Source: Gammaproteobacteria bacterium
GTDB taxonomy: Bacteria > Pseudomonadota > Gammaproteobacteria > J044
Reading direction: 5' to 3'
Assembly (NCBI GenBank): GCA_003696465.1
Contig: RFHG01000001.1
Span: forward strand, 1-5,679
Length of the DNA: 5,679 nucleotides
Of the stretch, positions 1 to 5,679 are shown one piece after another; position 1 is the stretch's first letter, and each line of letters opens with the position of its first letter. A program made the position numbers and the translations under genes. The notes beneath the pieces were generated by a model. It worked only from the letters and a program-made list of their open reading frames with translations. It had not been told where the DNA came from and made no database searches.

Positions 1-1187
1 AGCCGACGGCGCGCATAATCAAAGCGCTGCGACACGCGCAGCGTGGCCGAAAGCAGCACGAAGGCGGCCGGTTTATGCCAGAGATGCTGCGCAAGCACCA
101 GCCCGGTTTCCACAGGCGCGACGATATGACGCCTGGCCTCCCCTTCACCCTCCTGCCAACCCACATAGCCCTCGCCGGGTGCACGCACGATGGCCAGCTC
201 TTCGGCAATCTGGCAGCTGCGATCGGCCAGGCGCGCCAGCTCCTCCCCACGTTCGACGCGCGATTCAGCTAAACGAACGATGTCCGACCATGCATCTTCC
301 ACCTGCTCGAGATCCCCCGTGCGCCAGGCATCCAGCAGCCGTTCGAACACCTGCTGCAGCTCAAGCCTCAGTGCGGCCTCATCCCCCAGCTCATCGAGGA
401 TGGCCAGCATGTCGTTGATCCACTGGATGAAGCGTCGCTGGGTCAGCGTGACGCCGAAATGCTGGCAGGCCAGCGGCGGCAGTGCATGCGCCTCATCCAG
501 GATATAGGCATCAAACTCGGGCAGCACCTCGCCGTACTCGCCCGATTTGAGCGCCGCATCAGCCAGCAACAGGCTGTGATTGGTGACCACGATGTCCGCA
601 GCCTGAGCCCGCTTGCGCGCGCGCATCAGCGGGCAGTCCTCGACATGCGCGCATTTCGAGCCCAGGCACTGCTCGGCCGTGGCCGTGATCATCGCGCCGA
701 TACCCGCAACGAACGGATCGAAGGCAAGCCCGGACAGATCGCCATCGCGGCTGCCTTCAAACCATGTCCGCACCGCAAGCAGCGATTTCTGCTCCCACAG
801 TTTCAGCTGTCCCTGGCTCAGATGACGCTCCAGACGCAACGGACACAGATAATTGGCGCGCCCCTTGAGCAGCGCGATGCGCCGCCGCACGCCCAGGGCT
901 CCGACGACGGCCGGGATGTCGCGATGCATCAACTGATCCTGCAAGGCCTTCGTATGCGTGGAGATCAGCACGCGCGCATCGGTGCGCAGGCTGGGCACCA
1001 GGTAGGCCAGCGTCTTGCCCGTGCCCGTCTCGGCCTCAGCCAGCAATTGCTGGCGCTGTTCGATGCTTTCAGCAATCTCGCAGGCCAGGGCCATCTGCTC
1101 GCTTCTGGGCCGGTAGCCTTCAAGATGCCGCGCCAATTCCCCTTCCGGCTGCAGATCGCGGCGCACCTGTTCTATCAACAGGCTCAC
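1..1187 (-). CDS. yoaA: YoaA/DinG-type ATP-dependent DNA helicase with iron-sulfur cluster (partial, C-terminus beyond window)
   Basis: This is a superfamily 2 XPD/Rad3-like DNA helicase of the DinG/YoaA group, expected to unwind DNA 5'-3' during repair or at stalled forks in the cytoplasm. In E. coli, YoaA works with the polymerase III subunit HolC. Numbered from GTG at 1187, the sequence shows Walker A AETGTGKT (residues 52-59), the segment STHTKALQDQL (76-86), four cysteines suited to a [4Fe-4S] cluster (C115, C174, C179, C185), a DEAH box (231-234) and motif III-like LLSATL just before the edge. The N-terminal stretch QPEGELARHLEGYRPR resembles the start of E. coli YoaA. About 395 residues are visible; from the usual 630-640, about 240 C-terminal residues (helicase domain 2) are missing. 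The GTG start overlaps the upstream ATPase stop (GTGA) and has no clear Shine-Dalgarno, so coupling is likely. TTG at 1178 or GTG at 1166 are alternative starts. The family is certain; YoaA rather than DinG is likely. Confidence 0.93.
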   Translation of the reverse strand, partial: MSLLIEQVRRDLQPEGELARHLEGYRPRSEQMALACEIAESIEQRQQLLAEAETGTGKTLAYLVPSLRTDARVLISTHTKALQDQLMHRDIPAVVGALGVRRRIALLKGRANYLCPLRLERHLSQGQLKLWEQKSLLAVRTWFEGSRDGDLSGLAFDPFVAGIGAMITATAEQCLGSKCAHVEDCPLMRARKRAQAADIVVTNHSLLLADAALKSGEYGEVLPEFDAYILDEAHALPPLACQHFGVTLTQRRFIQWINDMLAILDELGDEAALRLELQQVFERLLDAWRTGDLEQVEDAWSDIVRLAESRVERGEELARLADRSCQIAEELAIVRAPGEGYVGWQEGEGEARRHIVAPVETGLVLAQHLWHKPAAFVLLSATLRVSQRFDYARRR

Positions 1188-2143
1188 CGGGGATGCAGGC
1201 AGGCCACGCTGATGCCTTCCATCTCGCGCAAGGCGCCGTCGAAGGATGCGCAGGCATCCGATGCGCGTTCACAGCGCTGCCGGTAAGGGCAGCCCGTGGC
1301 TGCAATGTCCTCGGCCGGAGCTTCCCCCTCCACCTGTCTGTCGCGCCGCTCGGCCGGATGCAGGATGGGCCGAGCATCCAGCAAGGCCTTGGTGTAGGGA
1401 TGACGCGGATGCGCGAAGATGGCCTCGATATCGCCTTCTTCGACGACATGACCCGCGAACATGACCAGCACGCGGTCGGCCACATGCTGTACGACGGAGA
1501 GATCGTGCGAGATGAACAGATAGGCCAAGCCCCTGTCCTGCTGGATCTGCTGCAGCAGATTCAGGATCTGAGCCTGTACCGACACATCGAGCGCCGATAC
1601 CGGCTCATCGAGCACCAGCACTTTCGGCTCGACGATCAGGCTGCGTGCAATGCCGATGCGCTGACGCTGGCCGCCGGAAAACTGGTGGGGATAGCGATCC
1701 ATGACCGAGGCATCGAGGCCGCACAGGTCCAGCATCTCGGCCACCCGATCGCGGCGCTGACGGCGAGACAGCTCCGGCGCATGCACGCGCAGCCCCTCAC
1801 CCACACTTTCACCGATACGCATGCGCGGATTCAGGCTGGCATAGGGATCCTGAAACACCATCTGGATATGCCGGCGCAGCGGACGCAATGCGCGCGGCGA
1901 CATCTCCGTTACATCAACATCGTTCCAGAGGATGCGACCGTGGTCCGCTTCGAGCAGCCGCATGGCCAAGCGTGCGGTCGTCGACTTGCCCGAGCCCGAT
2001 TCACCGACGATGGCCAGCGTCTCACCCTCCCCAAGCTGCAGCGAAAGCGAGGCCACAGCCGGTCGTGGCGGCGGCTGTCGGCGCATGAAACTCCTGGGCT
2101 TGAAGCGCTTGCCGACCTCCCTGAGTTCGAGCACCATGCTCAT
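1184..2143 (-). CDS. Peptide/nickel-type ABC importer, ATP-binding subunit (DppF/OppF-like)
   Basis: This is the second nucleotide-binding subunit of a Dpp/Opp-family importer. It hydrolyses ATP on the cytoplasmic face to drive uptake of oligopeptides or related solutes. The 319 residues match the usual family length. Motifs are intact: Walker A GESGSGKST (47-55), Q-loop Q98, signature FSGGQRQR (155-162), Walker B VLVLDEP (175-181), D-loop SALD (183-186) and switch histidine H213. The tail carries the oligopeptide-transporter C-terminal region, with HPRHPYTKALL (245-255) and cysteines C285, C291, C298 and C315, of the kind found in this family. The DppF/OppF side is favoured by the SGSGKST P-loop, FQDPYASLNPR and the second position in the pair. 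The start ATG at 2143 overlaps the previous gene's stop (ATGA) and has AAGGAG five bases upstream. The substrate (dipeptide, oligopeptide, nickel, antimicrobial peptide) cannot be read from an ATPase, and no permease or binding protein is adjacent. Confidence 0.95.
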   Translation of the reverse strand: MSMVLELREVGKRFKPRSFMRRQPPPRPAVASLSLQLGEGETLAIVGESGSGKSTTARLAMRLLEADHGRILWNDVDVTEMSPRALRPLRRHIQMVFQDPYASLNPRMRIGESVGEGLRVHAPELSRRQRRDRVAEMLDLCGLDASVMDRYPHQFSGGQRQRIGIARSLIVEPKVLVLDEPVSALDVSVQAQILNLLQQIQQDRGLAYLFISHDLSVVQHVADRVLVMFAGHVVEEGDIEAIFAHPRHPYTKALLDARPILHPAERRDRQVEGEAPAEDIAATGCPYRQRCERASDACASFDGALREMEGISVACLHPR

Positions 2144-3108
2144 GCTGGCTCCTTCCCGGCATGCACACAGCGCGCCCGATGGTCGCCCCGCTGCCAGCAG
2201 TCCAGTGCCGGATGGGTTTCACAGGCCCCATCGGCCAATGCACAGCGATCAAAAAAACGGCAGCCCCGATGCCAGCGCCCGGGTGGAGGTACCTGACCTG
2301 GTATGACGGCCAATGGCCGACCGCGGGCAACCGATTCCGGTCTGCATTGCATCAGGGCCCGCGTATAGGGATGACGCGGATCATCGAAGATATCCCGGAC
2401 AGGGGCCTGCTCGACGATCTCGCCTGCATACATGACGCAGACATCATCGCACATCTCGGCCACCAGGCCGAAATCGTGCGTGACCAGCAGCATGCCCAGG
2501 TTACGCCGCTGCTGCAGCTTGCGCAGCAGCGCTACGATGCGTGTCTGCACGGACACATCCAGCGCGGTTGTCGGCTCATCGGCCAGGATATAGTCTGGAT
2601 CAGCCGCCATGGCCATGGCAATGAGCACACGTTGGCGCATGCCGCCGGACAGCGCGTCCGGATAGGCGGCCAGCAGGGATTCGCCATCGTGCAGGCCGAC
2701 ATCGGCCAGCAGGCGCAGCGCCCGCTGCTTGGCTTGCGCCTTGTTCAGCTTCAGGTGCAGGCGTATGACGTCCATGATCTGCGTGCCGACCGAGAACACG
2801 GGGTTCAGGGCCGTCATCGGCTCCTGGAAGATCATCGCGATGCGGCCGCCGCGTACCTGGCGCAGTGTCTGCTGATCCATCGAGAACAGGCTGCTCCCGT
2901 CCAGCAGCACGTCCCCGCCTTCCCGCCTGACCCCCTGATACTCACCCAGACGGAGCAAGGCCTGGGCTGTCAGCGACTTGCCACAACCGGACTCGCCGAC
3001 CAGGCCGAGCACTCTGCCCGGCTGGATGGCAAGAGATACATCGGTTACGGCCCGAACCGTACGGCCCCTGACCGTCACCGACAGCGAAAGCGAACGCATT
3101 TCCAGCAT
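2140..3108 (-). CDS. Peptide/nickel-type ABC importer, ATP-binding subunit (DppD/OppD-like)
   Basis: This is the first nucleotide-binding subunit of the Dpp/Opp-type importer, expected to form a heterodimer with the next gene's product beneath two permeases. I chose ATG at 3108 (MLEMRSLSLSV, 322 residues) because family members begin with such a first strand. The frame stays open upstream to a TTG at 3144 (334 residues), and an in-frame stop at 3162-3160 limits it; ATG at 3099 is also possible. No start has a good Shine-Dalgarno. Numbered from 3108: Walker A GESGCGKS (38-45), Q-loop Q95, signature LSGGMRQR (153-160), Walker B YILADEP (173-179), D-loop TALD (181-184), switch H211. The C-terminal oligopeptide-transporter region has HPYTRALM and cysteines C283, C289, C296, C304 and C314; related OppD proteins can bind an iron-sulfur cluster there. 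The SGCGKS P-loop and FQEPMTALNP favour DppD/OppD. Its stop overlaps the next start by four bases. The substrate is unknown. Confidence 0.94.
   Translation of the reverse strand: MLEMRSLSLSVTVRGRTVRAVTDVSLAIQPGRVLGLVGESGCGKSLTAQALLRLGEYQGVRREGGDVLLDGSSLFSMDQQTLRQVRGGRIAMIFQEPMTALNPVFSVGTQIMDVIRLHLKLNKAQAKQRALRLLADVGLHDGESLLAAYPDALSGGMRQRVLIAMAMAADPDYILADEPTTALDVSVQTRIVALLRKLQQRRNLGMLLVTHDFGLVAEMCDDVCVMYAGEIVEQAPVRDIFDDPRHPYTRALMQCRPESVARGRPLAVIPGQVPPPGRWHRGCRFFDRCALADGACETHPALDCWQRGDHRARCVHAGKEPA
2149..2154 (-). promoter_or_regulatory. Ribosome binding site of the DppF-like gene
   Basis: AAGGAG on the minus strand lies five bases before ATG 2143, inside the end of the preceding ATPase gene. 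It supports 2143 over the second ATG two codons later, and supports independent reinitiation at the ATGA overlap. Confidence 0.75.
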
Positions 3109-3178
3109 GGGCGGCAGTGTGAACGAGGCGCAAGGGATCGGCAATGCATAAACGATCGCCTAGCGCCTGTGGCCGCGC

Positions 3179-3607
3179 TCAGCTGATCTCGATGGTTCTG
3201 GAGCTGGCCGCGCCGCGCTTGGGCAGACGAATCTTCAGCACGCCGTTGTCCATGCTGGCCTGCACACGATCGGTATCAATATCCCGAGGCAGGCTGAAAC
3301 TGCGGGCAAACCTTCCGTAGGCCCGCTCGATTCGGTGCACATGCTCCTCCTCGTCTTCCTTGACGTAGGGGCGCTCACCCGAAATGCTCAGCCGTCCTTC
3401 ATGCATCTCGATGCGGATGTTCTCTTTCTCGACGCCCGGCAGCTCGACATGAATGACCAGGGCATCGCTTGTCTCACGTACATCCACAGCCGGCATCCAC
3501 GAGCCCTGCTGATGTCTTGCCGACTGCACATCGCCATCCCGAAGCCCCATGAGCGTGCGCTGTATGTCTTCCAGTTCCTGCCAGGGCGACCATCGTACCG
3601 TAGCCAT
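3179..3607 (-). CDS. hsp20: Small heat-shock protein, Hsp20/alpha-crystallin family
   Basis: This is an ATP-independent cytoplasmic holdase chaperone that forms oligomers and keeps unfolding proteins refoldable during heat or other stress. At 142 residues it has the normal family length. A short N-terminal arm (1-36, including the WSPWQELEDIQ start common in bacterial Hsp20) precedes the alpha-crystallin domain (about 37-130). Hallmarks are VDVRETSDALVIHVELPGV (41-59), the SISGER strand (74-79), YGRFARSFSLP (97-107) and NGVLKIRLPK (121-130). The C-terminal IEI (139-141) is the I-x-I motif that docks into a neighbouring subunit. ATG at 3607 has a strong AGGAGGTGG eight bases upstream of the start when counted from AGGAGGT. 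It stands after a 310-bp spacer, so it probably has its own promoter. It ends 70 bp before the DppD-like start and transcription may continue into the ATPases. The family call is secure; client range is unknown. Confidence 0.96.
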   Translation of the reverse strand: MATVRWSPWQELEDIQRTLMGLRDGDVQSARHQQGSWMPAVDVRETSDALVIHVELPGVEKENIRIEMHEGRLSISGERPYVKEDEEEHVHRIERAYGRFARSFSLPRDIDTDRVQASMDNGVLKIRLPKRGAASSRTIEIS

Positions 3608-3613
3608 GATTTA

Positions 3614-3622
3614 CCACCTCCT
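3614..3622 (-). promoter_or_regulatory. Strong ribosome binding site of hsp20
   Basis: AGGAGGTGG on the minus strand precedes ATG 3607 and is the best Shine-Dalgarno in the window. A UCCU at about 3642-3645 upstream in the same leader could pair with its AGGA, but the pairing is only about four to five base pairs. Confidence 0.85.
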
Positions 3623-3695
3623 ATGTTGTTCAAGCCATTTCAGGACTTGCCGTTCCAACGAACAATATTCCTGTAAGGCTTGCGATTACGGGTTT

Positions 3696-3703
3696 TCAAT
3701 GAG
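3696..3703 (+). repeat. Direct repeat TCAATGAG, copy 1
   Basis: TCAATGAG recurs at 3766-3773, exactly 70 bp away. Both copies are preceded by GGTTTT and followed by a TTATC, the first by a full DnaA box after six bases. It may be a duplicated regulatory element or chance. Confidence 0.35.
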
Positions 3704-3709
3704 CAACCC

Positions 3710-3718
3710 TTATCCACA
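3710..3718 (+). promoter_or_regulatory. DnaA box, perfect TTATCCACA
   Basis: The 9-mer TTATCCACA matches the strict DnaA box consensus (TTATNCACA, with C the high-affinity base). It lies about 100 bp upstream of the hsp20 start and downstream of the candidate hsp20 promoter, so bound DnaA could affect hsp20 transcription. The sequence match is direct; function is inferred. Confidence 0.6.
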
Positions 3719-3739
3719 TGCAACGACACGATCGTCAAG

Positions 3740-3769
3740 ATGACAAACGCAAACGATGGTTTTTGTCAA
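3740..3769 (-). promoter_or_regulatory. Candidate sigma-70-type promoter for hsp20
   Basis: On the minus strand a perfect -35 TTGACA (3769-3764) is followed after 18 bases by TGTCAT (3745-3740), a four-of-six match to TATAAT. This would start transcription near 3733 and give a leader of about 125 bases containing the DnaA box at 3710. I found no convincing heat-shock sigma-32 promoter; CTTGACG at 3739-3733 resembles only its -35 half. Low certainty. Confidence 0.3.
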
Positions 3770-3773
3770 TGAG
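3766..3773 (+). repeat. Direct repeat TCAATGAG, copy 2
   Basis: This is the second copy of TCAATGAG. It overlaps the -35 element of the candidate hsp20 promoter and is followed directly by TTATCGTAA, which is only a six-of-nine match to a DnaA box. Confidence 0.35.
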
Positions 3774-3789
3774 TTATCGTAAGTCACTG

Positions 3790-3815
3790 AAAAACAAGGC
3801 ATATTAAGATTGCCT
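3790..3815 (-). terminator. Weak terminator-like hairpin downstream of uvrB
   Basis: On the minus strand AGGCA, nine loop bases and TGCCT form a five-pair stem, followed by TGTTTTT. An A-run lies just before the stem, so A-T pairing could lengthen it after a mismatch. The other strand has the same stem followed by ATTTTTT, so the site is potentially bidirectional. It lies about 100 bp after the uvrB stop and before the candidate hsp20 promoter, which suits uvrB termination. The stem is short and AT-flanked, so this is tentative. Confidence 0.4.
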
Positions 3816-3888
3816 ATTTTTTATGCAACATGACCTATGTGACACCAAGTGGCCAAATTACAAGAAATTCGGCGATCTGTTCACAGGG

Positions 3889-3897
3889 TTATCCACA
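3889..3897 (+). promoter_or_regulatory. DnaA box, perfect TTATCCACA
   Basis: This is a second perfect TTATCCACA, in the same orientation as the one at 3710 and 21 bp from the end of uvrB. A weaker similar 9-mer CTGTTCACA (two mismatches to TTATNCACA) sits three bases to its left at 3877-3885, and a reverse-oriented degenerate box sits five bases to its right. Confidence 0.6.
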
Positions 3898-3908
3898 GCA
3901 TCTGTGGA
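3892..3908. repeat. Perfect 7-bp inverted repeat with 3-base spacer
   Basis: TCCACAG-CAT-CTGTGGA starts nine bases past the uvrB stop codon. It is formed by the core of the two opposed DnaA boxes. As RNA it would fold into a seven-pair hairpin with a tight loop, but no T-run follows on the minus strand, so it is not a standard intrinsic terminator. It may protect the uvrB mRNA 3' end, or exist only as a protein-binding dyad. Confidence 0.7.
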
Positions 3909-3911
3909 AAG
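3903..3911 (-). promoter_or_regulatory. Degenerate DnaA box (7 of 9), opposed to the box at 3889
   Basis: On the minus strand this reads CTTTCCACA, seven of nine matches to TTATCCACA. It faces the perfect box at 3889-3897 across five bases. It gains weight only from that arrangement; alone it would not be called. Confidence 0.35.
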
Positions 3912-3917
3912 TGTGTG

Positions 3918-5679
3918 CTAGCCGCCCACAGCGGCCGGCGTCACTTCCCCACCCAGCTTGCGGATCTCATCCCTGTAGCGCGCGGCATCCTCGAAGCGCA
4001 GGTCAGCCGCCGCCTCCAGCATGCGTCGCTCCAGCTCCCTGATGCGGGCCGTGCGCTCGCTTTCGCTGACCGGCTCGGGCTCGGCGATCTCCGGAATCTC
4101 GGCATAATCCATCTCGTAGATCGAGCCCAGGATATCCTTGATTTCGGATTTCACGGTCTGCGGCGTAATGCCATGCTCCCGATTGTAGGCCAGTTGTTTT
4201 GCACGGCGGCGACGCGTCTCGCGCATGGCGGCCTCCATGGAGGCGGTCACGGTATCCGCATACAGGATCACCCGCCCTTCGGCATTGCGCGCGGCACGAC
4301 CGATGGTCTGAATCAACGAGCGCTCACTGCGCAGGAAGCCTTCCTTGTCAGCGTCGAAGATGGCCACCAGCGCCACCTCCGGCAGGTCCAGGCCCTCGCG
4401 GAGCAGGTTGATGCCAATCAGCACATCGAATGCGCCCAGGCGCAAATCGCGCAGGATCTCCATGCGTTCGACGGTATCAATGTCCGAGTGCAGATAGCGC
4501 ACGCGCATGCCCAGCTCGCCCAGGTATTCGGTCAGATCCTCAGCCATGCGCTTGGTCAGGCAGGTGGCCAGCACGCGGTACCCCTTTTCGATGGTTTCAT
4601 GCGCCGCGCTGACGAAATCGTCGACCTGGTCGCTCGCCGGGCGCACCTCGATCTCCGGATCAAGCAGGCCGGTCGGCCGGATGAGCTGCTCGACCACAAC
4701 CCCGCCGCTCTTTTCGAGCTCATAGGGGCCAGGCGTGGCCGAGACATAGACAACCTGAGGCACGATGGCCTCGAATTCCTCGAAACGCAGCGGCCGGTTG
4801 TCCAACGCGCTGGGCAGCCGGAAGCCGTAATCGACCAGGGTCTGCTTGCGTGAGCGGTCGCCGCGGTACATGCCCCCGATCTGCGGCACGGTCACATGCG
4901 ATTCGTCGATGATGACCAGCGCATTGCCTGGCAGGTAGTCCAGCAGCGTCGGCGGTGGCTCACCCGGTGCACGGCCGGTCAGATGTCGCGAATAGTTCTC
5001 GATGCCGGTGCAATAGCCGACCTCCTGGATCATCTCCAGATCAAACATCGTGCGCTGCTCCAGACGCTGCGCCTCGACCAGCTTGCCCTGCTCATGCAGC
5101 TCGGCCAGACGCTCGGCCAGCTCGGCCCGGATCGCATCCATGGCCCGCAGCAATTGCTCGCGCGGTGTGACGAAGTGCGAGGTCGGGAAGAACGTGTATT
5201 TGTGCAGTGACTCCAGGCGGCGGCCGGTCAGTGGATCGATGCGCGAGATGGCTTCCACCTCGTCGCCGAAGAATTCGATGCGCACGGCAAAATCCTCGGC
5301 ATGCGCGGGAAACACCTCCAGCACGTCGCCGCGCAGACGGAACGTGCCGCGATGGAAATCCATGTCATTGCGCTGGTACTGCAGTTCGATGAGCTTGCTG
5401 ACCGCGGCATGCGGATCGAGCAGGCGTCCGACCTCAGTGTAAAGCAGCATGTTCGCATAGGCTTCTGGGCTGCCCAGGCCGTAGATGCAGGACACCGAGG
5501 CCACGATGATCACATCCTCGCGCTCGAGCAGCGCGCGCGTGGCCGCATGACGCATGCGGTCGATCTGTTCGTTGATCGAGGAATCCTTCTCGATATAGGT
5601 GTCCGACTGCGGAACGTAGGCCTCGGGCTGGTAATAATCGTAATACGAGACGAAGTACTCCACAGCATTGTCGGGGAAG
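3918..5679 (-). CDS. uvrB: UvrABC excinuclease subunit B (partial, N-terminus beyond window)
   Basis: UvrB is the damage-verifying core of nucleotide excision repair: loaded by UvrA, it inserts a beta-hairpin between the strands and recruits UvrC to cut. The gene enters at the window edge with the in-frame residues FPDNAVEYF; GTG at 5663 is the valine of this conserved stretch, not a start. The roughly 85 missing N-terminal residues would carry Walker A. Visible parts: the tyrosine-rich hairpin YYDYYQPEAY (about 5645-5616), TYIEKDSSINEQIDRMRHA, Walker B/DESH (4907-4896), VYVSATPG, RPTGLLDP, helicase motif V GINLLREGLDLPEV (4415-4374), motif VI QTIGRAAR (4310-4287) and the C-terminal UVR domain (about 4046-3954) that contacts UvrC. 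Total length would be near 670 residues, as usual. The stop is TAG at 3920-3918. Its promoter and any LexA box lie outside the window. No defect is seen. Confidence 0.98.
   Translation of the reverse strand, partial: FPDNAVEYFVSYYDYYQPEAYVPQSDTYIEKDSSINEQIDRMRHAATRALLEREDVIIVASVSCIYGLGSPEAYANMLLYTEVGRLLDPHAAVSKLIELQYQRNDMDFHRGTFRLRGDVLEVFPAHAEDFAVRIEFFGDEVEAISRIDPLTGRRLESLHKYTFFPTSHFVTPREQLLRAMDAIRAELAERLAELHEQGKLVEAQRLEQRTMFDLEMIQEVGYCTGIENYSRHLTGRAPGEPPPTLLDYLPGNALVIIDESHVTVPQIGGMYRGDRSRKQTLVDYGFRLPSALDNRPLRFEEFEAIVPQVVYVSATPGPYELEKSGGVVVEQLIRPTGLLDPEIEVRPASDQVDDFVSAAHETIEKGYRVLATCLTKRMAEDLTEYLGELGMRVRYLHSDIDTVERMEILRDLRLGAFDVLIGINLLREGLDLPEVALVAIFDADKEGFLRSERSLIQTIGRAARNAEGRVILYADTVTASMEAAMRETRRRRAKQLAYNREHGITPQTVKSEIKDILGSIYEMDYAEIPEIAEPEPVSESERTARIRELERRMLEAAADLRFEDAARYRDEIRKLGGEVTPAAVGG

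Larger units (their letters stand above)
3608..3917. other. AT-rich intergenic spacer between uvrB and hsp20
   Basis: This is the only long non-coding stretch in the window and is visibly richer in A and T than the flanking genes. It carries no convincing ORF on either strand. Going from the uvrB stop towards hsp20 it holds an inverted pair of DnaA boxes, a weak hairpin flanked by A and T runs, a candidate promoter, a second perfect DnaA box and the hsp20 leader. It must contain the uvrB 3' end and most likely the hsp20 promoter. Confidence 0.85.

Noticed and set aside
459..1286. Plus-strand open frame of 275 codons
   Set aside because: It lies opposite the YoaA-type helicase, whose frame shows every expected motif. 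Long antisense frames are common in GC-rich coding DNA, and this one has no recognisable domain.
3109..3144. TTG start at 3144 for the DppD-like gene
   Set aside because: It would add 12 residues (LPIPCASFTLPP) with no family resemblance, and it uses a rare start codon with a weak ribosome binding site. ATG 3108 fits the family's first strand. It is not excluded.
3162..3179. AGCGC-N8-GCGCT hairpin between hsp20 and the DppD-like gene
   Set aside because: The five-pair stem overlaps the hsp20 stop and is followed by only three T bases downstream, so it does not qualify as a terminator. It might slow read-through but there is no real support.
1193..3186. Two long plus-strand open frames (1193-2296 and 2161-3186)
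   Set aside because: They are antisense to the two ABC ATPases, are rich in His, Gln and Arg without any known motif, and are explained as codon-bias shadows.
3764..3776. IHF site (TGTCAATGAGTTA against WATCAANNNNTTR)
   Set aside because: It has one mismatch in a core position and overlaps the promoter -35 candidate; such loose matches are frequent in AT-rich spacers.
3623..3917. Spacer as a chromosomal replication origin
   Set aside because: Two perfect DnaA boxes and AT-rich DNA are suggestive, but there are too few boxes, no clear unwinding repeat array, and no dnaA, dnaN, gidA or parA neighbour.
3849..4853. Plus-strand open frame of 334 codons beginning in the spacer
   Set aside because: Most of it is antisense to uvrB, whose motifs are clear; no ribosome binding site or family features support it.

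Overview
The window reads as a compact chromosomal stretch of a GC-rich proteobacterium, most likely a gammaproteobacterium or a close relative. This rests on the closeness of the UvrB and YoaA-type proteins to their enterobacterial counterparts, on the GC-rich coding DNA and on the tight gene packing. The exact taxon cannot be read from the sequence. All five recognisable genes lie on the minus strand, and both end genes are cut by the window edges.

Reading in the direction of transcription (high to low coordinates): uvrB, the damage-recognition subunit of the UvrABC excinuclease, enters at 5679 without its first roughly 85 residues and ends at 3918. A 310-bp AT-rich spacer follows (3608-3917). 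It holds two perfect 9-bp DnaA boxes (TTATCCACA), a third degenerate box arranged as an inverted repeat with one of them, a weak terminator-like hairpin and a candidate promoter. Next comes a small heat-shock protein of the Hsp20/alpha-crystallin family (3607-3179) with a strong ribosome binding site. After it are two ATPase subunits of a peptide/nickel-type (Dpp/Opp) ABC importer (about 3108-2140 and 2143-1184), and then a YoaA/DinG-type iron-sulfur DNA helicase (1187 to beyond position 1).

The two ATPase genes overlap by four bases (ATGA), and the second ATPase and the helicase also overlap by four bases (GTGA). These three are therefore almost certainly translationally coupled in one transcript. 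hsp20 lies 70 bp upstream of them and may be read through into it. No permease or substrate-binding-protein gene is visible, so the ATPases must pair with membrane subunits encoded elsewhere. The two end genes both act in DNA repair.

The genes themselves are of well-known families with intact motifs. The one non-routine signal is the DnaA-box cluster next to uvrB. In E. coli the DnaA-reactivating site DARS1 is also next to uvrB, but on its upstream side. No mobile element, CRISPR array, tRNA or rRNA was seen.
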